Source: Sorghum bicolor (Eukaryota; Streptophyta; Magnoliopsida; Poales; Poaceae). Taken from it: a stretch of 64,000 bases of DNA. Numbering within the stretch: the first letter of the stretch is position 1; every line of letters starts with the position of its first letter. Positions 1 through 10,487 of the stretch are shown piece by piece. The position numbers and the translations under genes are program-made. The DNA is taken from the NCBI RefSeq assembly GCF_000003195.3, contig NC_012870.2, positions 12,268,501-12,332,500 on the forward strand, given 5' to 3'. The notes beneath the pieces were generated by a model. It was not told the DNA's origin. It searched no databases and saw nothing but the letters and a program-made list of their open reading frames with translations.

Positions 1-43
1 AGTAGCTGGAAAATCTGGATGGCCTTAGAAATTCGCACATTTT

Positions 44-270
44 GGTCTTGTTTAGTTCACCTGAAAAACCAAAAACTTTTTAAAATTCTTTATCACATCG
101 AATCTTACAGCACATGCATAGAGTATTAAATATATATATAGTTTATTTGTAAATTACGAGATGAATCTTTTAAGCCTAGTTATACTTTATAATTAGATAA
201 TATTTATCAAATAAAAAACAAAAATACTATAATATCAAAATCCAAAATTTTTTCGCAAGTAAACAAGGCT
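44..270. mobile_element. Tourist-like MITE (GGCCTTGTTTAG family), degenerate
   Basis: The left end reads GGTCTTGTTTAGTTCAC and the right end AAACAAGGCT, an imperfect terminal inverted repeat. The interior has the signature shared by about ten other copies here: a CACATCGAATCTT block near one end, an ATTAAATAT block, and a GAATCTTTTAAGCCTAG block. Non-autonomous and non-coding. Assignment to PIF/Harbinger rests on clean 3-bp TTA duplications at the copy at 40320. Confidence 0.7.
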
Positions 271-1171
271 ATTCTCGATCCGACAGTTTTGGTCATCCAT
301 GGCCTCTGGGCCTGGGTGTCCGGCTGAGCTGTCAGCAGCCTTGTTACAGGCTTTCCCAATTGAGCCCTCGGGCCTTCCTCATATACGCATAACAACGAAA
401 TGGGCTTTTTTTTTCTAGTACTCGTGTTTTCATTTTTCTTGTTTTAATTCCTCTCGACATCGATCGTATCTCGACGTCACCGAGCCACCCCCGATTCTGA
501 GCTGGAGTGAGCGCTACTAGTTGTGGTGTTGAGGTAAATCTGGTCCCGTACCTAAAGAAACTAGCACACGCTCAAATCGCACAAAGAGCAATTTGGGGAT
601 GTCGCGGCGAAACAGAAAAAAATGGTTTAGCTGGTTTCCAAAACGGGTTTAATTAGCCGATTTCGGCCGGTCAGCCGTGGTGAAAATCTAAAAATGTCTT
701 CCGAGAAGGGACCTAGACTGCCACCAAAAAGCTGATTTTGAAAAACTGGTTTACCAGTTTCCACAATTCAAATATTCCTTAGAGGATAATTTCCTCACTG
801 AACTCCAGATTTGACATTATATATATGCATTCGGATATATATAAAGATGAGAGAAATGCGTTGGTGAAGTTCATTCTACAATATGAGAAAGTTGAAAAAA
901 AAACCTAGCTTAAATGGTTTGGGAGCCAATTTTCTGCCGGCTGGACTTCCCTAAAGTCATATTTTCTTCATCTGGACATGAAATTAGACGCTCATATAAG
1001 CCTTTTGATTGTATCATGAGAGGAACACAATGGTAGAGTCCATTATGCATTTACAAAGTTACCAAAATCAGCCAAAGTTTATATACAATTCTTTTTGTGC
1101 GGCATACCCTTTTAGTAAAATTCTAGATTATTAGCCACTGCCCGTCCTGTATTGCCACCGAAAGACACGTA
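271..1171. other. Intergenic DNA, nothing recognised
   Basis: AT-rich sequence with no open frame of convincing composition, no RNA gene and no clear transposon ends. Only short chance frames are present. Confidence 0.5.
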
Positions 1172-1541
1172 CTCCCTCTGTCCTTTATTATTTGTCGTCG
1201 GAGGCTCAGCCCAGTTATCAAAGAAAATGACAAAAAACCCTGACACCTCTAAATACCAATCATTTGTCAATTGTACATTTAGATGGACATGCCATCAATA
1301 CTATTCACTATATCAATTTTTCTCACAATAAACAAATCAGCACTCACATCACCTTTTTACTATTAAACATGCAGGACAGTATTTTTTGTGTGATGGGGAA
1401 GGGAAGGGATGCCTTTGTCGGCTGCTTGGTGCGGTATATAGGCACAACTACAGCCTAGTGGGTTAATAGACAACGAACAAAAATATATATTTTGAGACAC
1501 ACTACTGTCGCCGGACGACAGATAATACGGGACTGAGGGAG
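1172..1541. mobile_element. Stowaway-like MITE, 370 bp
   Basis: Begins CTCCCTCTGTCC and ends with the complementary GGACTGAGGGAG, flanked by TA on both sides as expected for Tc1/Mariner-type Stowaway elements. It is longer than the usual 150-300 bp, so a further insertion inside is possible but its ends were not found. No coding capacity. Confidence 0.8.
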
Positions 1542-2295
1542 TACGTATATTACGTACCTGGTAGTACCTATAAACGAGTACAAAGTGATTGTGCGGAGCG
1601 ACAAACAGTACTGGACCGCAGTGGAGCGCGCAGGGGCAGGGCTACATAGCCTGATGAGCTGAGCAAGAGATGAGTGCATGTGCCAAGCCCCATGCTCGTA
1701 CGTGTACTAGCTGATTGATTAGCTTGCATGCGTGCATGCATGCGTCGAGATTAATGGACGTAGGCCCGGCCATGCCATATTTATGCATGCATGCGACCAT
1801 GTACGCGCGCGCGCTTGCCCCGGCCGGTCATGGTCGTCATGGATCGCTCGCCATCCACGCCACGGCCAGGCTCTACAGCCCACCCTCCTGCGAGCTGCGC
1901 CTGTGTGCCTGTTTCAGTTCCATCATGCATCTCAGGCTAGAACTGATGGAATTGATGGACGCCAAACAAAATAAACGGAGCAGCTGATCACGCTTAGAGT
2001 ACGTCCTGCACCCCAGCAGGCCAGGCCAGGACGAGTACACTCCTCCGATCCCCGCATCTCTGCCTCTGCGTGCAGAAATGCAAAGCATCGGAAATGGCAC
2101 GGCAGCGTGGGCACCCCCTGGCCTGGCCTGGCCTGGCAGGAGTGGCAGAGGTCGGCGCGGAGGTCGAAGGAATTACCAGCACCAGTGGTGGGCGGCCTGG
2201 AACACGGCCTGAACCTGCCTGACAGTGGGATCGAAATGTATGGAGGGTAATTTTACTGTCTGACCCACACAGAGCTAGTACACCACTAACCTCAG
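1542..2295. other. GC-richer intergenic stretch 3' of the YABBY gene
   Basis: Contains GCATGCATGC-type alternations around 1727-1742 and a short CCTGG tandem run at 2116-2138 (repeated GGCCT units). Several overlapping short open frames exist on both strands, but none resembles a known protein or shows splice-compatible structure. No function assigned. Confidence 0.4.
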
Positions 2296-2442
2296 GGCTA
2301 ATTTAGAAACTCAAATCCTCTTGAGATCCTTGGCCTTTTTCAGGATAGAAAATAATTTGAATAATTATTTGGTTCTTCAGGGAGAAGTCTCCATGCATCG
2401 ATATCCCGGGGTGTGGCTCCCCTTGCTTCCAAATTAGCCCTC
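2296..2442. mobile_element. Small MITE with AGGGCTAATTT termini
   Basis: AGGGCTAATTTAGAAAC on the left is inverted at the right as GCTTCCAAATTAGCCCT, giving about 15 bp of imperfect terminal inverted repeat around a 147-bp element. Superfamily not certain; Tourist-like is the best guess. Confidence 0.6.
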
Positions 2443-2669
2443 ATTGTATTTTATTTGTAACCTCTTATTCAAACCGATTTGGATGAAACGAACTCACCCA
2501 AACTCTGCATTATATTGGCTTTCATCCAGCCGGCCCGTATATATTGGGTTTAGGATCGGATGACCCCGAGATATGAGGAACTATAATACTTTTGCATTAC
2601 CATGATTGAGCCGCCCCTCAAAGCTAGGTTGGCCACAAACAAACACTAAAAACATCACACAAAGGATAA

Positions 2670-2675
2670 TTTATT
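2670..2675 (-). terminator. Candidate polyadenylation signal of the YABBY gene
   Basis: TTTATT on the plus strand is AATAAA on the minus strand, about 235 nt downstream of the YABBY stop codon (2908-2910). It is the first exact hexamer noticed after the stop; AT-rich surroundings make chance matches possible. Confidence 0.4.
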
Positions 2676-3715
2676 TCAAACAAATAGTTACATATAATAA
2701 CATGGCGCGATGATGCTTATTTAGTCTTTCGTGATACTAGGAATATATGTTCTTCTCGTACATATATATACGTCTTATTTCCTTACATCATGATCATATC
2801 ACTCATCTATATATATGTACGCCACTCACAAACTAGTACACAACTAAGATACATTTTATCTCAAATTACTTACAATAGGAAAACAAAGGACGATGTGGAT
2901 ATAGGTCTTAGTAGAGATCTTGGACTTTCTGGGGATGGCCCGTTGCACCAATGGCCTCATCAAGCTTGTTGCTACTTTCATAGGGCCCTAGTCCAAAATG
3001 AATGTTTGGAAAATGTGCCCACTGAAATAGAAAATAAAAATCAATATGGATTAAGTTGCATTGGGGGCGGGGGGGCAATCTATACAATGTTTCTAAGGAT
3101 TTCATATATGCTCTTATTTACCTTAATTAATCCTTTGAAGAAATAAAATTAATTTAAAAATGATGATTTGAATAAATTTTGTTGGATAACTAAATGTGTT
3201 CTTATTAAGAAAATTGTGGTATATCTAACGTTTACAATATGTTTATGATATAGATAGGAAAGCGAATTGTATGGAGCATCAAGGAGTCATAGGAGAATAA
3301 TTAATCACCAAATAAATATTTGATAAATACTTTGTGATTATCAAAAAATCATTGTTCACCGTATTTTTTTTAAAAAAATCTTGAGATAAATGAGATAGAT
3401 TTTTAAGTCACCTTTATTAATAAAGTCCAGTGTTGATTTTCCATGCATTTTTCCTATCTAATTCATTTTCATGGGATAATTATCTATCCTTACATGCACA
3501 CCATATCTCTTGAGATACACGACACTTGTCGTATGCAAACCATGTACTTACATTTTTTGCTGCAGTGCTGAAGGCTTCCCTGTGGCTTATGTCTGGGTTG
3601 CTTGCTTTAATCCTTCGTATCTCTTCCCTAAGACAACACATGCACCATTTCAATACTAGTTTGTATAAAACTAAATTTTTTGTACTTAGAAATAAACCAT
3701 AGTACAACATACACC

Positions 3716-4022
3716 CTTCTCTAATTTCCAAAGTATAAGTTGTTTTAGTTTTGTCCTAACTCAAAGATTCTTTAACTTTGACCAAGTTTATGAAAAACTA
3801 CATAAGCATCTATACCGTACCAAACGAAATTCATTAGATATACCATGGAACATATTTTGGTAAAACATATTTCATTAGATACACTATGGAATATATTTTG
3901 ATAGTGTATTTATTTGGTATTGTAGATGCGCTATGTATCATACTTTCTATAAACTTGGTCAAAGCTAGATAAGTTTGACTTAGGACAAAACTAAAATAAC
4001 CTACAATTTAAATTGGAGGGAG
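3716..4022. mobile_element. Stowaway MITE filling most of YABBY intron 4
   Basis: The right end is TTGGAGGGAG followed by TA; the left end (around 3716) is the degraded inverted counterpart. Both arms contain the inverted GTTTTAGTTTTGTCCTAA and TTAGGACAAAACT blocks and TTGACCAAGTTTAT inverted repeats. It makes up about 307 of the 432 bp of the intron between exons 4060-4108 and 3552-3627. Confidence 0.75.
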
Positions 4023-4307
4023 TATATAATAGAAATGAAATTAGATCGGTCCAACTCACTTAATAAATCTGTTATATGCTGAAGGAACACGTTGCCTCTT
4101 CTCTGGAGCTGTTGTTTATTGCAAACACCAGACACATGAAGTTATTAGGACATACTAGATATGCATATTTTTATAAAACTCTCTTTGTTAAAAAAATATA
4201 ATAGAGTTAAATAATAGTTAATACAATTGTGAAATGTGATGTACAGACCGCATGAAATCTCTTCATGGACGCCTCACACCAACCACGGGACAACACTTAA
4301 ACATTAA

Positions 4308-4440
4308 GGGCACTCACAATGCAGACTCTATCATAGAGTCTAAAGTTATTTATTACCTCGAACAATGTGGATTTAGAGTCTAAAAAAGACTTAGAGTCTT
4401 ATTTTTTCTACCTCTTTTTTCATAAGATGCTTATATATTT
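4308..4440. mobile_element. Truncated Tourist MITE in the YABBY intron
   Basis: Begins GGGCACTCACAATGC after a TAA, the same terminus as the complete 187-bp copy at 33245-33431, and shares its internal 'gagtctaaagttatttatta' block. The opposite terminus is not present, so the copy is truncated near 4440. Confidence 0.65.
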
Positions 4441-4654
4441 TATATATATGGATATGCACAAAAGCATCATGCTGGAACGCCTTCTCTCTTTTCCTTTTTC
4501 TGTTACCGCTGCCTGGCTGCTGCTGCCTGCGAAACTGTTGCTCCATGACTTTTATCAGGCTCTGCTGCTGAGTGCCTGAGCCTGGACAGACCACAACTGG
4601 GGCACTCTTTTCCAACCTACGTACAGCACTGGTGTTCATTCCCTTTCCCAGTGC

Positions 4655-4870
4655 TATAGTGTTGTGAAACTTTTTTCTTTGTTTATGGTAATTATTATCT
4701 AATTATAGACTAACTAGGCTCAAAAGATTCGTTTCTTAAATTTCGACCAAACTGTATAATTAGTTTTTATTTTCGTTTATATTTGATACTCCATGCATAC
4801 GTCTAAAGATTCGATGTAACGTAGAATCTCGAAAAATTTTAAGTTTTAGGGTGGAAGTAAATAAGACCTA
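4655..4870. mobile_element. Tourist-like MITE, inverted and degraded
   Basis: Carries the GACTAACTAGGCTCAAAAGATTCG, ATTTGATACTCCATGCAT and GATTCGATGTAACG blocks of the GGCCTTGTTTAG family in the reverse orientation, ending near AAATAAGACCT. Both termini are eroded. Lies between YABBY exon 1 and exon 4. Confidence 0.65.
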
Positions 4871-5001
4871 TTTTCACACAAACTGTTGGTACACACTAGT
4901 ACTCTGCTGCCACCCAAACTGAAGAAACAATAATGCAAGGGCCTACTGCTTTGTTTGATTCCTCACGCTGACCCTTTTTTTGTGTGCACAAACTCCCATG
5001 A

Positions 5002-5470
5002 GGCCTTAAGCTTTTCCAAAAAATTTTGCAAAATTTTTCAGATATCTCGTCACATCGAATCTTATGGTACATACATAAAGTATTAAATATAGATAAAAAA
5101 TAACTAATTACACAGTTTACATGTAAGTTATGAGACGAATCTTTTGAGTCTAGTTAGTCGAACAATATTTTACAAATACAAATGAAAATGCTACAGTGCT
5201 CATTTTGCAAAAAAAATTGGAACTAAACAAGGCCCTAGTTCACCCCAAAAACCAAAATTTTTTCAAGATTTCCCGTCACATCAAATCTTACGGCACATAC
5301 ATGAGGTATTAAATATAGAAAAAAAACAAAAACTAATTACATATTTTACATATAAATCACAAGATGAATCTTTTAAATTTAGTAAATCTATAATTAAATA
5401 ATAATTATCAAATAAAAACGAAAGTGCTACGATATCTAAAACCGAGAAAAATTCGGAACTAAACAAGGCC
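5002..5470. mobile_element. Two head-to-tail Tourist-like MITEs
   Basis: Copy one runs from GGCCTTAAGC (5002) to AAACAAGGCC (5234). Copy two starts immediately with CTAGTTCACCCC (5235), lacking its outermost bases, and ends AAACAAGGCC at 5470. Both carry the CACATCGAATCTTA-type and ATTAAATATAGA blocks in the same orientation. Located in the interval where YABBY exons 2 and 3 should be. Confidence 0.7.
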
Positions 5471-8320
5471 AACAAGCGAGCGTATATATGCCCTACAAAT
5501 GATTTGTGTACGTGCTCCATAACGGGATGAGTTAAATCTGTCATACTTCATATCTTGCACTGTTGCACACGCATGATAAATTGTGGTGATGTGACGTGTG
5601 ATCTAGAGAACTCATCATCCATTAGCGTGCGCTATATGTATACAAATATATATTTTCTGCTTCATGCATGCTCGATCGTCTCTGACACATACACACAAAA
5701 CACTGAAAGAATATATTTGGACAGAGTTTGGATATCAGAAAGATGCAAGAGATAGTGACAATTCATGCAGAAACCACTTTGGCATGGGCATGCAATATAT
5801 ATGCATATATTAGTGGGGTCATGCAGGGGATGCCAACAAGATCGAGCAACCTCCTTTTTATCTTTGTGTAGGAGAGAGGCAGACGGCATCGGAGTTGCAG
5901 AAAAGTACTGCCACTTCTTCAGACTCGGCAAAGATCTCTTGCCAAAGATATGATCTCGCTCTTATAGTTAGGTCTGATTGGTTATTGTCTTTGCATTTTA
6001 GTTCGATTGTGTTTAGTTGCTTTTGCATAAGTCCTTGTGTAGAATTACACAGTGCTTAAAGCACACACCGGCATGTACACAAAAATAAAATATTCTTATT
6101 ATATGTCATCTCTACTAAAAACATGATATCTCAACTAGAACATGTGCATACATGTAACAGAATTTCATTAAAAGCGGCTTGCTTGTGCAGAAAAACCAAA
6201 CACCAAGATATTGCATATGTTACGCAGTCTTGGGCTATGCTGCATCGTCAATTCTAATGCAGGCTAAGGTTCATGTAATAAGTAACCAATCAGCAGATCC
6301 ATAGTACATATTGACACTACTAGCATTAAACATTTGTGATTGACTGAGCGGTCAGTGTAGGATCTCTACCATTATTTTAGATCTTGGTATTTACGTTGGA
6401 GAAAGCAAAACGGCATTCAAGTTACGTTGAAGTGTAGAGAACGGAACATAACGTGTGAAAGCTATGATAAGCCATTTCATGCAAAAAGATCTCAGCATTC
6501 ATTCCTAACTAGATCCTACTTTACTATAAACTTCATATGCTTTATTTCAAAAAAAAGCTTCATATGGTAGAGACACAAATATAAAGAATACAGCAAGAAA
6601 TCTGTACTCGATCGTCGATATATGGATTTCCTGTAACTACAGAAACAAGTTAGAATGAATAAGTTAGAAAGAAGAACTTGGTGGTAATGAATAAGCTAGA
6701 TGGAGTCTGGTGATTTTTAAACAGTAGTAAACCTATAGGGGAATGTTTACACTGAAATGGTTATGATGGCTATCGATCACCGCCACAATCCTTGATTCCA
6801 TGAAGAAAGGCTGATTATGGAAAGAACTGTGTACACTAACTCACAAGAGAACAAAAGTAAAAAAAAGGAAACTGAAGCTAAACTTAGCATAAACTCTATA
6901 CAATTTGCTAGAACACCTCCTTAGTTCTTTTGAAAACACGTGAGTGTTTTAGCAGAATGGAGTTTTTTTATTTTTCTTGTATGATCAGTGTCAATAATGT
7001 TTGTGGAATATGATATATATCATAACCAGGAACTAATAAACCGAAAATCCAGAACAATTTGTTAAAAAGAAAATCACAGGACCATGAAAGCAAAATAAGT
7101 GAAATAAAAACAGGAAGTAATGATTTCAATTTTGTATCGGTATAAATCACCTGCAGTACACTATATATACTGCTTCTATATTGTTACGTTCTTCCTCTAT
7201 GTCCAGTTAATACTTTTGATGTTTAGAGCACTCTTTCTAGTAAATCATGTTCAAAGTTCCCTAATGGAAATTTTTGTTCCCATGAACTAAAAGTTGCAAA
7301 CGCTACAACAGATATTGGCCAATATATGTTATCAGTATATTATACACACATTCGCTTTATGTGAGGAGGATGTGGAGGAAGATAAGGCATAGTATATATA
7401 TATAGAACATAAATAGTTACATATCCACGTTACACACGCTAAAATTTTTATTGACTTAATGGTTATTATTATTGCATGCTCTCTTTGTTGCAGTTCAAGT
7501 AGGAAATGCTTAATAAATCTAACGCTCTATATATTGTGTTTTGAGTAGCTGAAACTAACCACCGGAGTATATGCGGTGCTCGAGAAGCTATCATTTGCTA
7601 TACTTGAGATCTAATAGACCACCACTCAGCGATGATGATGATTTCTCACAAAAAAGTACAGAACGCGAGAATGCTTGAAAACTTGCGATATATATGGAAT
7701 TACCGAACCATACGGAAGGAAGCACGCGCAGTGGAGCTAGCACCCTTTGTTCACCCAGTTTCGTCTGAGACGGCTAATTAATCATGTTGTTCCCAATTAA
7801 GACAAAGATTTGATCAGAGGAAAAGGTGCAAGAAGCATCATCCCAATTTTCAGTCCGCTGACCTTGACCTTCTCCTCATGTCCATGGTGGAGAGAAGTAG
7901 TCAAATTAGAAAAGCACAAAAGAGAGCAGCTAGTAGCTTCCATCCAAAACAAATTAAACCTGAAACCGAGCTTGAGTTCGAGTTGAAAGGGAAAGGAAGA
8001 AAATTCAACGGACTCCGGACAAAAGTAAAGATTGAAGCACGACACATGTGACGGGAGTTATTCAGAAATTGTGACCTTTTACAAAACAATTTAGAGCTAG
8101 CAAAAGACGAAATCCAGCAAGAGCAACAGCCAAATCCTACAAATTTAACTATACGGTGATGCATGCATGCACGGAGCCAATCATTTCATGCATCTCCCCC
8201 CTTGTAGATCTGCACTTCCAGAGGCAAAAGGCAAGCGAAGAACTGGCAAATTGAAAGAGGGAGAGAACGAGAGGGGGGCAAACAGAGAGATCGTAATATA
8301 AGGGGTGTTTAATAATTTAC
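5471..8320. other. Remaining YABBY exon 1 to exon 4 interval without coding exons
   Basis: Read on the minus strand for a CGHC-type zinc-finger exon and a linker exon; none found. The sequence is AT-rich intron-like DNA. The deletion junction inferred for the missing exons should lie between 4109 and 8320, but I cannot place it without an intact allele. Confidence 0.6.
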
Positions 8321-8545
8321 CGCGAGAATTGTATTGCAGAAGTTGCAGTGCACGTAGCACACATGCTCCGGCACCGGCGCGATCTGCTGGGCCGACATTC
8401 CTTCGGCTCTTCTCGCCTTGGGTTGTGCAAACAGCTGATGGAGAAGAAGGAGAAGTAGAGGAAGCAAAGCGGCCGGGGCGACGATATACACACAAGCAAG
8501 GACGAGTAATCAAGGAGCAGATCGAGAGGTCAGATAGGATTGGAC

Positions 8546-8555
8546 GATATATAGG
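8546..8555 (-). promoter_or_regulatory. Candidate TATA box of the YABBY gene
   Basis: On the minus strand CCTATATATC lies 148 bp upstream of the start codon at 8398, which would give a leader of about 110-120 nt. A purine-rich tract (plus-strand GAGAGA run at 8664-8687) lies further upstream, typical of plant developmental-gene promoters. No transcript evidence. Confidence 0.5.
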
Positions 8556-8663
8556 CGGAGTAGCAAATCAGCAGGGTACAGCCTACATCACCAACCTTGT
8601 AAATACAGAGATGTAAAGCTGAGAGGAGAGATTGAACTACTGATTTGTGTGTGTTTGTGTGTG

Positions 8664-8687
8664 AGTGAGAGAGAGAGAGAGAGAGAG
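8664..8687. repeat. (GA)n microsatellite upstream of YABBY
   Basis: About 12 uninterrupted GA units, some 270 bp upstream of the YABBY start codon. GA/CT tracts near plant promoters can bind BBR/BPC factors; that role is only possible here. Confidence 0.7.
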
Positions 8688-8834
8688 CGCAGTGGCTTCT
8701 CTCTGTTCTTTAGCTCTTTGTGTGCTTGGGTTGACGGTGCAAAATGCCACAATGAATTGTTGGGGCCTCGCTGTACGTGTCTAAAAGGATTCTCTATGTC
8801 TAACTACTCAGCAGCCAAATTTGAAACGAAATGT

Positions 8835-10484
8835 CACTACTACATATACTATTTTTAAGGATGGCTGAAGGGCATTTGTAGGGGCGGTTTGGCCAGCCGC
8901 CTCTACCAAGGTGTTTCTACAAATACACCATTTGTAGGGGCTGCTAGCCAGCTGGCTTTACAAATCAATTTGTAAGGATGGTTCAATATTTAGCCGTCCT
9001 TACAAATTATTTTCAAACTCACGATCTCCCCTCGCACATATGTCTTCTACCACTGCATCTCTTTGTCACTTGTGTCAAGTTATTTCGGTTCCCCACATAT
9101 TATATTAAACTGAGTGTAAATTAATTTTTGAGGCCCTAAATAAAGTCAAATAAAAAAAGTTATCAACTATAGGTTTCATGACTTTTTGAGATCTACAATA
9201 TTCATTTAGATAGTTTCTACATCCGAGGTCGTTTACAAAATTTGAATTTCAAATTTGAGAAATTCAAACATAGCTTTGCATGAAAAGATGATTTCAAATT
9301 AAAAAATTGTCAACTACAAAGTTTTATAAGTTTTTGAGATCTACAATTTTCTTTTTGGTGGTTTTTTCATTTGAGGTCGTTTGAAAATTTTGAATTTAAA
9401 ATTTTTAAAATTCAAACATAGTTTTGCATGACAAGATGATTTCAGATCAAAAGTTGTCAACTATAAAGTTTCATACTTTCTTAAGATCTACAAAGTTTAT
9501 TTTAGTTGTTTCTCCATCCGAGGTCATTTGAAAAACTCAAATTTCAAATTGGATAAATCCAAATATAGTTTTCCTTTACAAAATGAATTCAAATGAAAAA
9601 GTTGCCAACTACAAAATTCTACTTCTCAAGATCTACAAAGTTTATTTTGTCATTTGGTCAAACATTCGTTTGATATGATGGTTCTAACATTGATCTCAAA
9701 TCTTACATATCTCTCTTATATCTCTCTTATAGTTTATGTATTTATCTCTCTTGTAGTTTATGTAGTTTCATAAACTATAAGAGAGATATGTAAGATTTGT
9801 AAACAATGTTACTTTTACTTTGTCATATTAAAAAATGATCAAAACAAAAATTATACATCTTAATGAGCTATACAACTTTTATGTTCATTATTACTTTAGC
9901 CGAAACTGTTTAATGTTTTAAAATGTTGTTCGAAGTTGTAATTTTTTAAATTCAAATTTTGAAATATACACAAGAAAAGACGACAAAAAGAATTAAGAAC
10001 ATAATATCTTGAGAGACCATAATTTTAGAAAAATTTAGAAAAAAACATCACATTTGGAGTTAGTACGAGGGAGAAATAAGTGATCATCAACAATTTAAAA
10101 TTAAATTTTAAATAGTATTTTGAAGTATCAAATGAATTTAAATAGAAAAGTTGTTAACAACGAAGAGTCATAACTTTTCGAAATCTGAAAACTTTTATTT
10201 TGGTCATTTCTAAATCTGAGGTCATTTAAGAAATTCAAATTTTACTACTTTATTTTAAATATTCGACATCCATTTGTAGGGACACCTTAATATAGAACCG
10301 TCCGACGGCTACATATTGAGCCACCCCTATAAATAGACATCATTTGTAGGGGCGGCTAAAAACACCAAGTGCCCCTACAAATTGATTTACAGGGGCGGCT
10401 TGTTTGAGAATCATTTGTAGGGGCGGTTCAATATATAGTCAGCCTTTGGGGTGGCATTCCTACAAATTGTTTTTTTACGTAACG
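8835..10484. mobile_element. Non-autonomous CACTA (En/Spm-type) element, 1.65 kb
   Basis: Starts CACTACTACATATAC and ends in a degraded inverse (...ACGTAACG), flanked by TGT on both sides (8832-8834 and 10485-10487), the 3-bp duplication expected of CACTA transposons. Subterminal arrays of a 'TTTGTAGGGGCGGCT' motif occur in both orientations near each end (8874-8995 and 10268-10465). The interior has four diverged tandem units of about 147 bp (9150-9680), marked by GAGATCTACAA at 9188, 9336, 9483 and 9628. No transposase frame remains. Confidence 0.75.
9697..9800. repeat. Inverted repeat (hairpin) inside the CACTA element
   Basis: CAAATCTTACATATCTCTCT on the left is matched by its reverse complement ending near 9800, with ATAGTTTATG continuing the left arm after a 10-bp local duplication. 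The stem is about 31 bp and would form a strong hairpin. Confidence 0.7.
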
Positions 10485-10487
10485 TGT

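Larger units (their letters stand above)
2908..8398 (-). pseudogene. Sh1: YABBY transcription factor, Shattering1-like allele lacking its two middle exons
   Basis: YABBY proteins are plant nuclear DNA-binding factors with an N-terminal C2C2 zinc finger and a C-terminal HMG-like YABBY domain. Exon 1 (8398-8321) encodes 26 residues starting MSAQQIAPVPEHVCYVHCNF and ends at a GCG|GTAAAT donor with only the first zinc-finger cysteines. Exon '4' (4108-4060) encodes PEKRQRVPSAYNRFI, exon '5' (3627-3552) [19 protein letters not shown] and onward, exon '6' (3021-2908) WAHFPNIHFGLGPYESSNK to a stop after KVQDLY. The last three join in frame with canonical GT-AG sites. Nothing in 4109-8320 encodes the second half of the zinc finger (expected CGHC motif) or the linker. 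Exon 4 begins in a phase needing one base from upstream, so splicing exon 1 to exon 4 shifts the frame and stops in exon 5. Composition places it in the YAB2 clade. From memory, sorghum Shattering1 has a 2.2-kb deletion of exons 2-3 in Tx430-type lines; naming is inference, the missing exons are observed. Confidence 0.88.

Noticed and set aside
4391..4639. 82-codon minus-strand frame considered as the missing YABBY linker exon
   Set aside because: Its sequence (Gln/Arg rich, RKRKREK) bears no resemblance to YABBY proteins, and it overlaps MITE sequence.
5740..5950. Possible microRNA precursor near GCATGCAATATATATGCATAT
   Set aside because: Only a short palindrome; no match to mature plant microRNAs that I know and no long imperfect stem.
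8181..8513. 110-codon and other frames overlapping YABBY exon 1
   Set aside because: Different phase from the clear YABBY N-terminus at 8398; shadows of leader and exon sequence.
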